The notes under the pieces: model-generated
The model's input: the letters and a program-made list of their open reading frames with translations, nothing else
What the model was told of the DNA's origin: nothing
The model's database searches: none
Part shown: piece after piece, positions 14,916 to 24,847 of the stretch
Layout of the letters: every line of letters begins with the position of its first letter
How positions within the stretch are numbered: position 1 is the first letter of the stretch
Made by a program: the position numbers and the translations under genes
DNA from: a virus
Length of the DNA: 52,514 nucleotides
Direction: 5' to 3' (one strand)
IMG/VR virus record: IMGVR_UViG_3300017752_000017
Coordinates: 1-52,514 of that record

Positions 14916-15408
14916 CACGCATCATCATGAGTTGTTGTTTAACATCTGTAAAAAAATCATCATACGAAACAATATAGTATTGTTTATATTTAAAGTGATT
15001 TTGATGTGTCATGCAACTGTTTAATTGTGTGAACGTGTTATCACTCATCAACACAAATGACCCTCTGCGTGTTATCTTGAATATTAAAAACCATGTCTTA
15101 ATGTCACTCCATGCTTGTTCAATCCAACTGTCTAAGGTTTTATTTTCTGTCCATAGTTGATGAAACGCAAAATCACCATAATTCTTACACTCGATCTTCA
15201 AGTGATCAATTTCATCAGGTACAAGTATATCACCTTCGTATATCAACTGCTGTGATTTAGATAACTGATTGTATCTCACGTTGTTTTTCCCACCAACAAA
15301 AGCGCCAGAGTTAGGCACTCGTTCAAAATTGTACCCAAAAACTTCAGTTAATTCTGTGGCAATTTGTCGCTCAAACACATTACCTTTGTTTTTTGATTTG
15401 CTTGGCAT
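14905..15408 (-). CDS. Holliday-junction-resolvase-like PD-(D/E)XK nuclease
   Basis: A 167-aa protein with the pattern of archaeal Hjc/VRR-type nucleases: KGNVFERQIATELTEVFG (Glu in the first helix), SGAFVGGKN, EGDILVPDE (catalytic Asp) and HLKIECKNYGDF (E-x-K) at about residues 85-96. It could cleave branched or packaged DNA. It lies in the late block, after the poly-lysine protein, with a degenerate late box (AATAAGTT) 7 nt before its start. T4's own resolvase gp49 is a different fold, so this might serve as its counterpart; that is inference. Confidence 0.75.
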   Translation of the reverse strand: MPSKSKNKGNVFERQIATELTEVFGYNFERVPNSGAFVGGKNNVRYNQLSKSQQLIYEGDILVPDEIDHLKIECKNYGDFAFHQLWTENKTLDSWIEQAWSDIKTWFLIFKITRRGSFVLMSDNTFTQLNSCMTHQNHFKYKQYYIVSYDDFFTDVKQQLMMMRDAD

Positions 15409-15427
15409 GTACTAAAACTTATTCAGT

Positions 15428-15733
15428 TCAACTGCCAAAACCACTCATGGATCCTGACGAACCAAAACTAGCACCTGTTGTGATGCCACTGAATCTCGTC
15501 TGTACCGGGAAAGCTTCCCCAGAACTCATATCTATTTTTTGACTTTGCTTTTTCTTTTTCTTCTTTTTACTTCTTTTTTTCTTTTTACTGATACTCTTGG
15601 CACCTAAAATTGATGGTATTCGAGTATCTCCATCCGCATAACCTTGACCTGATTGATTACCAAACACACCACCAGCACCGGCAGTATTGTCTTCATCAAG
15701 AAGGTGTAAAAAAATTGTTTTATATAATGACAT
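15428..15733 (-). CDS. Poly-lysine small protein with head-targeting-like leader
   Basis: A 101-aa protein in three parts: a leader MSLYKTIFLHLLDEDN with an LDE site, a Gly/Asp-rich stretch, then a run of 14 Lys/Arg within KKKKRSKKKKKKKQSQK (about residues 51-67), and a Gly/Ser-rich tail. The pattern suggests an internal head protein that binds packaged DNA after leader removal, comparable in logic to T4 internal proteins. A late-like box ATTAAATA lies 16 nt before ATG 15733, with AAGG between them. No homolog recognised. Confidence 0.65.
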   Translation of the reverse strand: MSLYKTIFLHLLDEDNTAGAGGVFGNQSGQGYADGDTRIPSILGAKSISKKKKRSKKKKKKKQSQKIDMSSGEAFPVQTRFSGITTGASFGSSGSMSGFGS

Positions 15734-15744
15734 GTGTTTAGACC

Positions 15745-15789
15745 TTGATTATTTAATATAGTAGTATATACTTATACTTATCGCAAGTG
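15745..15789 (+). promoter_or_regulatory. Early-type promoter of the uvsY-uvsW-55-47-46 unit
   Basis: TTGATT (15745-15750), 16-bp spacer, TATACT (15767-15772). The predicted start is about 15779, giving an 11-nt leader to ATG 15790, longer than at the other early promoters. A second TATACT lies at 15773. Confidence 0.6.
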
Positions 15790-16188
15790 ATGAGTAACCT
15801 TATTGAACAATATGTCAAAGAAATGGAGAAGGATGTATTCTTCGATGATTTCAGTATCAAAGAAACTCAAATGAAATTACCTGCTATCAAACACAAGTGG
15901 GTAGGTAGATTGATCAGACATAAACGTGATTTGAATATCAAGCGCGATGAATATAACAAGTTGAAAAAATATTTGATTGACGAAGCTAAAAAAAATAGTG
16001 CGTACCAAGTTTCAGCTCCTGCATTGGAAAAGATAGTTGTGCGCCATGACAAATTAATTACCAAACAACAAGAGATAGATGACTTTTTGCTGGTAGTTGA
16101 ATTATTAGAAAAAGCTGAAAAACTTTTCAGTAGCATGTCATTTGATATTAAAAATCTGGTTGAAATAATGAAAATGGAGACGCTATGA
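15790..16188 (+). CDS. uvsY: Recombination mediator UvsY-like
   Basis: A 132-aa helical basic protein matching UvsY in size, position and pattern (MEKDVFFDDFSIKETQMKL near the N-terminus, compare KKDVFIDSTKL of T4; then HKWVGRLIRHKRDL). UvsY helps load the UvsX recombinase on gp32-covered single-stranded DNA. It directly precedes uvsW and gp55, as in other T4-like phages. A GTG lies one codon upstream of ATG 15790. It overlaps uvsW by 4 nt. Confidence 0.75.
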   Translation: MSNLIEQYVKEMEKDVFFDDFSIKETQMKLPAIKHKWVGRLIRHKRDLNIKRDEYNKLKKYLIDEAKKNSAYQVSAPALEKIVVRHDKLITKQQEIDDFLLVVELLEKAEKLFSSMSFDIKNLVEIMKMETL

Positions 16189-17618
16189 GTATAAAATTTA
16201 CATTAGATAAATCAGGTCAAAAGGGTGTTATTTCTGGAGATCGTTTCGAAGAGATACGTGAAGCATTCAGTGTTGCAAATGATGCCGCAAAATTCATGAG
16301 ATATCGCTCACGTTTCGCGCCTTCACGTAGATATGCCATCACACCAGGTGGTAAGTTTGATATCGGGTTATATTATGAAATAAAAAAATATCTTGTATCA
16401 CAATCAATCACTAGCAACATATTGGTTGAAGATGATTTTCGTAAAGTTGTCACGCCAGGTTATAATAACAAGCAAACAGCCAAATTAAATTTGTCGTTGA
16501 GAGATTACCAGCAATCGATTGTCGATATGTGTCTACGAGTGGGTAGAGGTGTATGTGTGCTTGCTACTGCAGGTGGTAAGACTTTAACAATTGCTAGTCT
16601 AATTCAATCTGTATTTGACACAAACAAGACCATCAAGTGTTTGTTGTTGGTACCGGATCTAGGACTCGTGAATCAGACGTACGCTGATTTTAAAGAATAC
16701 GGAGTTTCATTCTTGTATAGCAAATGGACAGGTAATGAACCTTTAAATCTAGGATCTAACGTGATTATTGCCAATATGGGTATATTGCAAAGTAGTAAGA
16801 GTGATATATCTTGGATCAAGCATATAGACATGTTAATAATTGATGAAGTTCATAAGCTTCGAAAAACGAACAAAATTAATAAAATTATAAAGAGTATACA
16901 CACTCACAACCGGTTTGGTTTCACAGGTACGATGCCAGAAGAAAAAATTGATCAATGGAATATAATTGGTCAAATCGGTCCGATACTATATGAGAAAAAC
17001 AGTTATCAGTTGAGACAAGGTGACTATATAGCTTCTGTCGTCGCACAAGTTCTCAAGTTGGAATACAAGGGTAAACCTAAAGCTGGTAAACCTGGAGCTC
17101 CTACTGATGGATATAGAAAAGAACATGATTTTATAATCGAGTCAGAGTTCAGAAATAACCTGATTGGTAAACTGTGTTCCAACTTCAACAACAATTCACT
17201 AGTATTAATAGACTATATACGTCATGGTGAAGTGCTATATGAATACGTAAAACGAGCATCTCCAGACAAGCAAGTGTTTTTCATACAAGGTGAGGTTGAA
17301 GTGTCACAACGAGACGCGATCCGCAAGTTAATGGAGCAACAAACAAATGTGGTTTGTATAGCTATATCAAAAATATTCTCAACAGGTGTGAATATAAAGA
17401 ATTTACACTTTATTGTGTTCGCTGGTGGTGGTAAGGCTAAGATCAAGACACTACAATCAATAGGACGTGGTTTGAGAAAACATGACACAAAAGACCGGTT
17501 AACAATTATTGATATTGCTGACCAACTCAAATACGGTTATCAGCATATGGTCAAAAGACTGACATTTTACAAAAAGGAGAAAATCAATTATGGCATTAAA
17601 AAAATCAACGAAAACTGA
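16185..17618 (+). CDS. uvsW: DNA helicase UvsW
   Basis: A 477-aa superfamily 2 helicase of the UvsW type, which unwinds branched DNA and R-loops and moves the phage to recombination-dependent replication. Motif I VLATAGGKTLTIA (ATAGGKT at 127-133), motif II DEVH in LIIDEVHKLR, motif III FTGTMPE, and motif VI QSIGRGLRKHD are present. Length is close to T4 UvsW. Start ATG follows a GGAG Shine-Dalgarno site and overlaps uvsY as ATGA. Confidence 0.92.
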   Translation: MSIKFTLDKSGQKGVISGDRFEEIREAFSVANDAAKFMRYRSRFAPSRRYAITPGGKFDIGLYYEIKKYLVSQSITSNILVEDDFRKVVTPGYNNKQTAKLNLSLRDYQQSIVDMCLRVGRGVCVLATAGGKTLTIASLIQSVFDTNKTIKCLLLVPDLGLVNQTYADFKEYGVSFLYSKWTGNEPLNLGSNVIIANMGILQSSKSDISWIKHIDMLIIDEVHKLRKTNKINKIIKSIHTHNRFGFTGTMPEEKIDQWNIIGQIGPILYEKNSYQLRQGDYIASVVAQVLKLEYKGKPKAGKPGAPTDGYRKEHDFIIESEFRNNLIGKLCSNFNNNSLVLIDYIRHGEVLYEYVKRASPDKQVFFIQGEVEVSQRDAIRKLMEQQTNVVCIAISKIFSTGVNIKNLHFIVFAGGGKAKIKTLQSIGRGLRKHDTKDRLTIIDIADQLKYGYQHMVKRLTFYKKEKINYGIKKINEN

Positions 17619-18102
17619 ACAAGACGAAGCTCCACCGGCCAAGCCAGTCAAGAGACCACGTGGTAAGAAGAATGTTCATTATGTGAGTGGTAAAGAGTTA
17701 TTACAACAAATAACGGACTATTATAAGATGGATGCAGAAGTTACAATCCCAGACTTGTTGGGTTCGAATGTATACAAGATAGCCAAAGGATTATCATTTG
17801 CTCCAAACTTCATAAACTATTCATACAAAGATGATATGATCGGTGACGCTATAGTAAAAATGTTTTCAGCACTACAGCAACACAAGTTCAACATCGACTC
17901 TGGATACAATCCATTTTCATATTTTACTACCATTGCTTATCATGCTTTTATCAACAGAATCAAAAAAGAAAAGAAACATAGAGAAGCATTGACAGAGTAT
18001 CAAGAAGCAGTTTATGATGAATTGTTAGGTTCAGATTATAGTGAGGTAGGAGATCAACCAAACCTAACAAATCCATATTCTAGCGAAACAGATGAACAGT
18101 AA
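17590..18102 (+). CDS. 55: Late sigma factor gp55
   Basis: A 170-aa sigma factor of the T4 gp55 type, directing RNA polymerase to TATAAATA late promoters. Sigma region 2-like features are visible: DDMIGDAIVKMFSALQQHKF, then NPFSYFTTIAYHAFINRIKKEKKH. It matches the abundant nATAAATA boxes in this window. Strong Shine-Dalgarno AAGGAG before ATG 17590; it overlaps the end of uvsW by 29 bp and gp47 by 11 bp. Confidence 0.9.
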   Translation: MALKKSTKTEQDEAPPAKPVKRPRGKKNVHYVSGKELLQQITDYYKMDAEVTIPDLLGSNVYKIAKGLSFAPNFINYSYKDDMIGDAIVKMFSALQQHKFNIDSGYNPFSYFTTIAYHAFINRIKKEKKHREALTEYQEAVYDELLGSDYSEVGDQPNLTNPYSSETDEQ

Positions 18103-19147
18103 TATCACATTCACACAACCACAGGTGTGTTGTGTGTCTGATATACATATCGGTGTACATCAAAATGGTACTCTCTGGCATGAAATAGCTGTCAGTTGGG
18201 CTCAATGGTTACGCGATGAGCTAAGAAAAAACAAGATACATGACATCATAATATGTGGTGATTTGTTTCATTATCGAGATGAGATAGCTGTAAACACGAT
18301 ACAAGTAACTACACAGATATTAGAGATGTGGCAAGAATTTAATATAGTGGTGCTTGTAGGAAATCATGACGCATATTACAAAGATAGATCTGATGTAAAT
18401 TCATTATCTATACTCAGAGGATGGACCAACATAACTGTTATAGATAAATTGACACAAATTACATCGTATGATAGAGACCTGCTCTTTTGTCCATGGGGCA
18501 CAAAAAAATCTGAACTAACAAAAAATGATATAATATTTGGTCATTTTGAAATTGAATCGTTCAAGTTAAACCATTTTAAAGTTTGTACAGAAGGGATAAA
18601 ATCAAAAGACCTACTAGCAAAAACAGATCTTGTCATAACCGGTCATTTCCACCATCGTGAGGAACGTGAATATAAAAACGGTAAAATATTGTATTTAGGT
18701 AATCCATTTGAGATGGATTTTGGTGATATAAACACTATAAAAGGCTATTATTTGCTGAATTTATCAGATAAAAAATTTAATTTTATTGAAAACAAAAGCT
18801 CACCCAAGCATCACAAAATATTTTTATCAAACCTCGCAAAGGACACAACAATAACTAAAGCAACAAGAAGTAAAATAAAAAATAATATAGTCAGATTCAT
18901 TGTGGATAAAAACATAATGTCAGATGAAGCTGATTTTGTTATACAGAAGTTACTTCAATCGAAACCAAAAGCTTTTAACGTTGATTATGCGATCAATTTT
19001 AACAAGTTCAGCGATGGTGCAGAGCAATTCGATATGTCAGGTTTTGATATTGTGACAGCCATACATGAGTTCGTTGATCTATTAGAGATTGACAACAAGC
19101 AAGATGTTGTCAATCATACAATTGAACTGTATAAAAACTGTAAATGA
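18092..19147 (+). CDS. 47: Recombination nuclease subunit gp47 (Mre11/SbcD-like)
   Basis: A 351-aa calcineurin-type nuclease. The metal-binding motifs are SDIHIGVHQNG, GDLFHYRDE, VGNHDAYY and GHFHHRE, in order. With gp46 it resects DNA ends for recombination and host DNA breakdown. It overlaps gp46 by 4 nt (ATGA). Confidence 0.93.
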   Translation: MNSNITFTQPQVCCVSDIHIGVHQNGTLWHEIAVSWAQWLRDELRKNKIHDIIICGDLFHYRDEIAVNTIQVTTQILEMWQEFNIVVLVGNHDAYYKDRSDVNSLSILRGWTNITVIDKLTQITSYDRDLLFCPWGTKKSELTKNDIIFGHFEIESFKLNHFKVCTEGIKSKDLLAKTDLVITGHFHHREEREYKNGKILYLGNPFEMDFGDINTIKGYYLLNLSDKKFNFIENKSSPKHHKIFLSNLAKDTTITKATRSKIKNNIVRFIVDKNIMSDEADFVIQKLLQSKPKAFNVDYAINFNKFSDGAEQFDMSGFDIVTAIHEFVDLLEIDNKQDVVNHTIELYKNCK

Positions 19148-20958
19148 AATATATAAAATTCACTAAATTACGTATCAAAAACTTTCTATCAGTTGGAGAA
19201 GAGCAGGTAGATGTGGACTTCTCTACTGGTATTAACATTATAACTGGTATAAACAAGGATAAATCAAACAGGCGAAACGGTGTGGGTAAGTCGACAGTTG
19301 CTGATGCAGTTTATTTTACTATATTTGGCTCTACTCTCCGTGAGATAAAAAAAGAAAATATAGGTAATAACATAACCACCGGTCAAACAGAAACAAGTGT
19401 AGATTTCACAGTCATTGAGAATCAAACTTCAACCGAATATACAATAGTACGGTTGTTAAACCCATCCAAGTGTTACATATACAAAGACGGTGTTGATAAG
19501 ACTAGAGATTCTATATCCAACACAAACAAGTACATAACAGACATTCTTTGTAGTTCTCCGGATGTGTTTCAAAACTGCATCATCATGACACTGAACAACA
19601 CTGTACCGTTCATGGCGCAAAAGAAAACAGACAAGAGAAAATTTATCGAAGGTATATTAAACTTGCAGGTATTCGGTGACATGTTACAGTTAGCGAAATC
19701 TGACTATAATGAGCACGTGAAAAATTTAGAAGTTGAATGTTCGAGATATGAAACAACATCAAGCCAGATAGAGTCTTTAACGGCTCAAAAAAACCGGCAA
19801 ATTGAAAATATAAAAGATCAAATAACAAAACTTTACACTCGGAGAAAATCTAATGAACAAGAAATTGCAAATTTAAAAAAATCTACAAAGACTACAATAG
19901 TCAAAAGTATTGCTGACTATCAAAAGAGTATAGACGAGATGAATGAAAATGTAAGACTGTGTAACGATAAACATATTAGACTGATATCAAAAATTTCTAG
20001 AATTAAAACAAACAATGAACACCTGAAGCAAACACTTGATAAAATGACAACCGGAGAAACAACCTGTCCTGCCTGTCGTCGACCAATTGAGGATCATGAT
20101 AGAAAAATGATCGAAGAAGAAATATCATCATTACAACAGCAAATAGATAACAACAAGTTATTACAAAGTGAATTTAACAAGAAGTTAAACAAGGTTGATG
20201 AGTTAAAAGACAAAATAAGGTCGAAGATTGCATCATGTGAGGATCAAATGCATAAACAAAAGATAGAAATAAAAGAGAAGGACAACATATTAAAACGTGT
20301 GAACCAACTTGAAGATTTAAATCAGACAATTGATCATGATATTGAGGAAGCTGCAAAAAATAAAACATCGTTCGATGAATTGATTGATCAATCTACAGAA
20401 TCGCTTGATGTGACACAACGTGATATTGATAAAGTTAAACAGACAATAAACAAGTTAGATGTTGTTAAGTTTGTGGTATCAGAAGAAGGTGTTCGTTCAT
20501 ACATTGTAAAAAAGATATTACAGTTACTAAACGGTAAACTAGCGTACTATCTGAAGAAAATGGATGCTAATTGTATGTGTGTATTCAATGAGTACTTTGA
20601 AGAGCAAATAATAGATGAGAAAGGCAAGATATGTTCATATCATAACTTTAGTGGTGCAGAAAGAAAGAATATAGATTTGGGTTGTCTGTTTGCATTCATG
20701 GACATCCGTCGAATGCAAGGTGATGTGGCTTTTAATTTTAGTGTATATGATGAGTTGCTCGATTCTAGTCTAGACGAGAAGGGAATTGAACTTGTGCTCG
20801 AAATTCTTCGTGAAAGAGTTGAGAAATATGATGAATGTGTAATGGTCATCTCACACAGAAAAGAAAGTGTCAAACACGCGACTAACGGCGTTATCTTTTT
20901 AGAGAAATCTAATGGTATAACAAGAAGAGTCGCACCACAATTAGCAGAGGATAAATAG
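19144..20958 (+). CDS. 46: Recombination ATPase subunit gp46 (Rad50/SbcC-like)
   Basis: A 604-aa SMC/Rad50-type ATPase. Walker A RRNGVGKST (43-51), two coiled-coil arms around a zinc-hook CPAC motif near residue 307, an ABC signature-like FSGAERKNIDLG, Walker B with YDELLDSSLDEKG and a terminal VISHRKE. It partners gp47. Length is similar to T4 gp46 (560 aa). Confidence 0.93.
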   Translation: MKYIKFTKLRIKNFLSVGEEQVDVDFSTGINIITGINKDKSNRRNGVGKSTVADAVYFTIFGSTLREIKKENIGNNITTGQTETSVDFTVIENQTSTEYTIVRLLNPSKCYIYKDGVDKTRDSISNTNKYITDILCSSPDVFQNCIIMTLNNTVPFMAQKKTDKRKFIEGILNLQVFGDMLQLAKSDYNEHVKNLEVECSRYETTSSQIESLTAQKNRQIENIKDQITKLYTRRKSNEQEIANLKKSTKTTIVKSIADYQKSIDEMNENVRLCNDKHIRLISKISRIKTNNEHLKQTLDKMTTGETTCPACRRPIEDHDRKMIEEEISSLQQQIDNNKLLQSEFNKKLNKVDELKDKIRSKIASCEDQMHKQKIEIKEKDNILKRVNQLEDLNQTIDHDIEEAAKNKTSFDELIDQSTESLDVTQRDIDKVKQTINKLDVVKFVVSEEGVRSYIVKKILQLLNGKLAYYLKKMDANCMCVFNEYFEEQIIDEKGKICSYHNFSGAERKNIDLGCLFAFMDIRRMQGDVAFNFSVYDELLDSSLDEKGIELVLEILRERVEKYDECVMVISHRKESVKHATNGVIFLEKSNGITRRVAPQLAEDK

Positions 20959-20959
20959 A

Positions 20960-22183
20960 ATGATGATAGGTACATCTATAGGATCTGTGTTTGGTGACCC
21001 AAAAAACGCATTTAATAAAGCTCGTAGAGACGGCAAACAAAAGACTCAATTAACATCCGCTTCGCAGCAAAAACAATCTGAAACTAGAGGATTAAATTAT
21101 TATGCAGATTTCAGTGGATGTGGTCACTGGAGAATGATCTGGCCGGAAATAATTATGAACGGTTATCAACATTGTACAGTACATGGATCAACAAGCATGA
21201 TTTTAGACCCTAGATATTATGCTGGGTTGGACACTGTGAGAATACAAAGACAGGCTAGCCCAGCTCAATACAAGTTTATAGAATTCTTAAACAACATGAA
21301 AAAGGGTCCACAACAATTCAATTTAATATATGAGATAGATGACGTGTTGTTGTACGAAGATATACCCATGTATAATAAATTTCGTGAAGCTTTTGCAAAC
21401 AACGAAGTTAGAAACACGGCAATAACCATAATGGACTCATGTGATGAGATAACAGTCACATGTGATTACATGAAAGATTATTACGCTAGTAAAATAAACA
21501 ATAAAAATATAACTGTCATACCAAATTTTGTACCAAGATTCTGGATGGGTGATTTGTATGATGCTGATCAAAGATCTCGCGAATATACAAAATCAATAAA
21601 ACATAGAAAAAAACCAAGAGTGATGTGGAGTGGTAGTGGTGCGCATTTCGATACAACAGGTAAGCACAAGATAGACGATTTTTCTCATATAATTAAAACG
21701 ATCAAGAAGACACTCAACAAATATCAGTGGGTTCTGTTTGGTTCATTTCCAACCGAATTAATGACAGAGATATCAACAGGTAAGATTGAATTTCATAAAT
21801 GGGTACCAATTTATGATTATCCACGAAAATTAAAATCACTTAAAGCTGATATATTCATTGCACCGTTACATGACAACCCATTCAATAACTCCAAGAGCGA
21901 TCTGAAGTACATAGAAGGGTGCGCCATGGGCACCCCGGTGGTTTGCCAGGATATTGCAACTTATAAGGATACACCTTATAAGTTTAACACTGGTGAAGAG
22001 ATGGTCGATTTGATAGACAGTATTGTTAAATCTAAGGATGTTTACATGAAAGCCAGTAGAAAATTTGCAACTCAAATTGAATCTCGTTGGTTGGAACCTA
22101 ATATACAAACATATGTAGAGTTATACAAATATCCATACGGTCATGAGATGAGAAAAAATATTAATAAATTTAATTGCACATAA
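20960..22183 (+). CDS. GT-B glycosyltransferase (GT4-like)
   Basis: A 407-aa protein. The N-terminal half has YYADFSGCGHWRMIWP and EIDDVLL; the C-terminal half has a GT-B donor-binding domain (RVMWSGSGAHFD, VLFGSFP, then IAPLHDNPFNNSKSDLKYIE and GCAMGTPVVC), typical of GT4-like enzymes. It begins 1 nt after gp46 and ends the early recombination unit. Acceptor unknown: DNA, virion glycan or host surface are all possible. It carries a DxD-like IDD but no clear sugar-specificity sign. Confidence 0.8.
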   Translation: MMIGTSIGSVFGDPKNAFNKARRDGKQKTQLTSASQQKQSETRGLNYYADFSGCGHWRMIWPEIIMNGYQHCTVHGSTSMILDPRYYAGLDTVRIQRQASPAQYKFIEFLNNMKKGPQQFNLIYEIDDVLLYEDIPMYNKFREAFANNEVRNTAITIMDSCDEITVTCDYMKDYYASKINNKNITVIPNFVPRFWMGDLYDADQRSREYTKSIKHRKKPRVMWSGSGAHFDTTGKHKIDDFSHIIKTIKKTLNKYQWVLFGSFPTELMTEISTGKIEFHKWVPIYDYPRKLKSLKADIFIAPLHDNPFNNSKSDLKYIEGCAMGTPVVCQDIATYKDTPYKFNTGEEMVDLIDSIVKSKDVYMKASRKFATQIESRWLEPNIQTYVELYKYPYGHEMRKNINKFNCT

Positions 22184-22208
22184 AATATAACTACCCTACA
22201 ATACACGT
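22174..22208 (+). promoter_or_regulatory. Early-type promoter of gp43
   Basis: TTGCAC (22174-22179), 17-bp spacer, TACAAT (22197-22202), 6 nt, ATG 22209. The transcript would start at the ATG. Confidence 0.65.
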
Positions 22209-24785
22209 ATGTACAGAAACATAACATACGATCAACGATCGCAAAGCGTGCAAATCGGTACGTGGGATGAAACCGGTGAACCGATAACTGTAACATGTAG
22301 TTACGAACCGTATCTATACACGGAAACCAAAATGAAGACACCGTATAGGTCCTTACATGGTACATACCTTGAGCGAAAAGAATTCCGGTCAGTTTCTCAC
22401 CGCAATAGATTCCTCCGTGAGACAGGGCAAAAAAGAGTTTTTGAAAATATCAGATGGGATCAACAGTTCTTGATCGACAGGTTTGGAGATGTAAATGAAG
22501 ATCTAGAATTCAGTAAATATCCACTTCGAGTATATTTCTTCGACATAGAGACATACAGTCCTAATGGCTTCCCTGTACCGGATCAAGCAAGTGACACAGT
22601 TAATGTTATAACAATTTATGATACAATAACTGAAAAATTTACAACATGGGGATTGAACAAGTTAGAGAAGAGTATTGACAATTGTGAATACATCCACTGC
22701 GAGAATGAAGCAATATTGCTAGATAAGTTTGTGACGTTTATGGAAGAAACACCACCGGATATCTTATCGGGTTGGAACAGTGAATTTTTTGACATACCTT
22801 ATATAATAAATCGCATCGCACGTGTGTTGTCTGAACACGATGTGAAGAGACTGTCTCCAAGCAAGAATGTACACTCTAGATTGATACAGGCAAAATTTGG
22901 TAAAGAGCAAAACAAGTGGTATATTGAAGGTGTAGCATGTATTGACTTCTTAGACATCTATAAAAAATTCAGCGTAGGTTTAAGAGAATCATACAAACTT
23001 GACGCGATTGGATCTTTAGAATTAGGGGAAAGAAAAGTAGATTATGGTAACACAGACCTGGTAGGTCTAGCGGATAACAACTGGCAAACTTTTGTAGAAT
23101 ATAACGTGCAGGATGTAAATTTACTCGCTAGATTGGAAGACAAATTAAGATATTTAGAACTGTTGCGTATGCTAGCATACACAGGGTTAACAACGTTAGA
23201 AGGTGCGATGGGTACATTGCAAGTGATCACCGGTGCTGCAGTGATAAAAGCTAGACAAAAAAAGAAGATCATACCTACTTTTGTAAAAGATTCATCAATC
23301 AAAACAAAATATGAAGGCGCATATGTTGGAGAACCTGAACGTGGCTTCCAGGATGATGTTGTATCGTTTGACGCGAACAGCTTGTATCCTAACACAATGA
23401 TATCATTAAATTTATCACCTGAGACAAAAATAGGTAAGATAATTGAAACATCTGACACACATGTTACATTAAAGCTTGTGAACAACCAAACCATGCATAT
23501 ATCTCATGCTAAATTCGCAGAGTTTGTAGACAAGCATAAGGTGGCAATATCCAAAGCCAAAGTGATGTTTAGTCAACTTGAGAAAGGCATCATGCCAGAA
23601 ATCGTTGATCGTGTGTATCAGCAACGTGTTAAAATTAAAGATCAATTACAAAAGTTAAAGAGAGAGAATGAAAAATTGCCCGCGGATGACCCCAAGCATA
23701 TTACAAATACTAGACTCATAGGTCAACTGGATATCAAGCAATTCACCATGAAGATTTTGATCAACACTGTGTACGGGTATTTTGGTAACAAGCATGCCCC
23801 CATGGGAGATCCAGATATTGCTCGTAGCATCACCTTAACTGGACAGGCTGTGATCAAGCAATCAAACAAAATATTGACAGAGTATATCAAACGGGTGTGT
23901 GGTATTGAAGATGATAAATACACCCCGGTGATATACAATGATACTGATTCAAGTTACATAACAATCGCTGAGTTGATGAAGCACCATGGTGAACCATTCA
24001 AAACCAAGACCGGAAAAGTGAGCGTTTCAGCCAAGAAGGCTGCACAAGACATAGAAGACCATTTGAATGTTGAGATAATCAAATGGGGTGAAAGTGTATT
24101 GAATAGTAAAGATTGTAGATTTGTGTTCAAGCGAGAAGCCATGGCTGATGTTGGTATCTTTATTGCCAAGAAGAGGTATGTATTACATGTGATAGATGAC
24201 GAAGGATTCGCGTGTGACAAGTATAAATACACCGGTGTTGAAATCGTCCGAACCACATTACCCGCAAGCTTGAAGCCATCAATAAAACGTATTGTTGAAA
24301 CCATGATGGAAACCAAAAACTATCAAGCTACAAATGATATGTTCCTTGAGACATACGACAAATTCAAATCATTATCCGTTGAGGATATAGCGTTTGTGAT
24401 GGGTGCTAAAGAGTACGATAAATATGCAGACAAATGCTCCGGTTTCAGTTTTGTGAAACGTATGCCAATCCATATAAAGTCATCGTATATATACAATCAG
24501 TTACTTGATAAATATAAATTGACAGAAAAATATGAATCGATTGGAAGTGGTGACAAGATTAGATATTTTTATGTGATGCAGCCTAATAAATTTGGTGTTG
24601 CAACACTTGCTTACAAATACTATTTCCCGGAAGAATTCCACCATGACTTTAAACCTGACGTAGAGAAAATGTTCGATAAAATTGTGTATAGTATTGTCGA
24701 GAGATTTTATGAAGCAGTCAACTGGAAGCTGAGACGACCAGGTTTACAGACACAAACTGACTTATTTGAACTGTTGGGTGTATGA
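22209..24785 (+). CDS. 43: DNA polymerase gp43 (family B)
   Basis: An 858-aa family B replicative polymerase with proofreading domain. Exonuclease motifs: FFDIETYS (DIE at 112-114), SGWNSEFFDIPY, and YNVQDVNLL. Polymerase motifs: FDANSLYPNTM (motif A), LINTVYGYFGN (motif B), YNDTDSSYI (motif C). Close to T4 gp43 length (898 aa), no break or intein seen. It acts with gp45, the clamp loader, gp32, gp41 and gp61. Confidence 0.97.
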   Translation: MYRNITYDQRSQSVQIGTWDETGEPITVTCSYEPYLYTETKMKTPYRSLHGTYLERKEFRSVSHRNRFLRETGQKRVFENIRWDQQFLIDRFGDVNEDLEFSKYPLRVYFFDIETYSPNGFPVPDQASDTVNVITIYDTITEKFTTWGLNKLEKSIDNCEYIHCENEAILLDKFVTFMEETPPDILSGWNSEFFDIPYIINRIARVLSEHDVKRLSPSKNVHSRLIQAKFGKEQNKWYIEGVACIDFLDIYKKFSVGLRESYKLDAIGSLELGERKVDYGNTDLVGLADNNWQTFVEYNVQDVNLLARLEDKLRYLELLRMLAYTGLTTLEGAMGTLQVITGAAVIKARQKKKIIPTFVKDSSIKTKYEGAYVGEPERGFQDDVVSFDANSLYPNTMISLNLSPETKIGKIIETSDTHVTLKLVNNQTMHISHAKFAEFVDKHKVAISKAKVMFSQLEKGIMPEIVDRVYQQRVKIKDQLQKLKRENEKLPADDPKHITNTRLIGQLDIKQFTMKILINTVYGYFGNKHAPMGDPDIARSITLTGQAVIKQSNKILTEYIKRVCGIEDDKYTPVIYNDTDSSYITIAELMKHHGEPFKTKTGKVSVSAKKAAQDIEDHLNVEIIKWGESVLNSKDCRFVFKREAMADVGIFIAKKRYVLHVIDDEGFACDKYKYTGVEIVRTTLPASLKPSIKRIVETMMETKNYQATNDMFLETYDKFKSLSVEDIAFVMGAKEYDKYADKCSGFSFVKRMPIHIKSSYIYNQLLDKYKLTEKYESIGSGDKIRYFYVMQPNKFGVATLAYKYYFPEEFHHDFKPDVEKMFDKIVYSIVERFYEAVNWKLRRPGLQTQTDLFELLGV

Positions 24786-24813
24786 ATATCTCAGATCGGG
24801 TCAAGAAACTTAG

Positions 24814-24847
24814 TTGACTTCCGAATATTATACTATAATATAATGGT
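24814..24847 (+). promoter_or_regulatory. Early-type promoter, irregular spacing
   Basis: TTGACT (24814-24819) and two overlapping TATAAT hexamers (24834-24839, 24839-24844) before ATG 24848. The spacers are 14 or 19 bp, so neither pair has the usual 16 bp. The start region is clear; the exact -10 is not. Confidence 0.5.
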
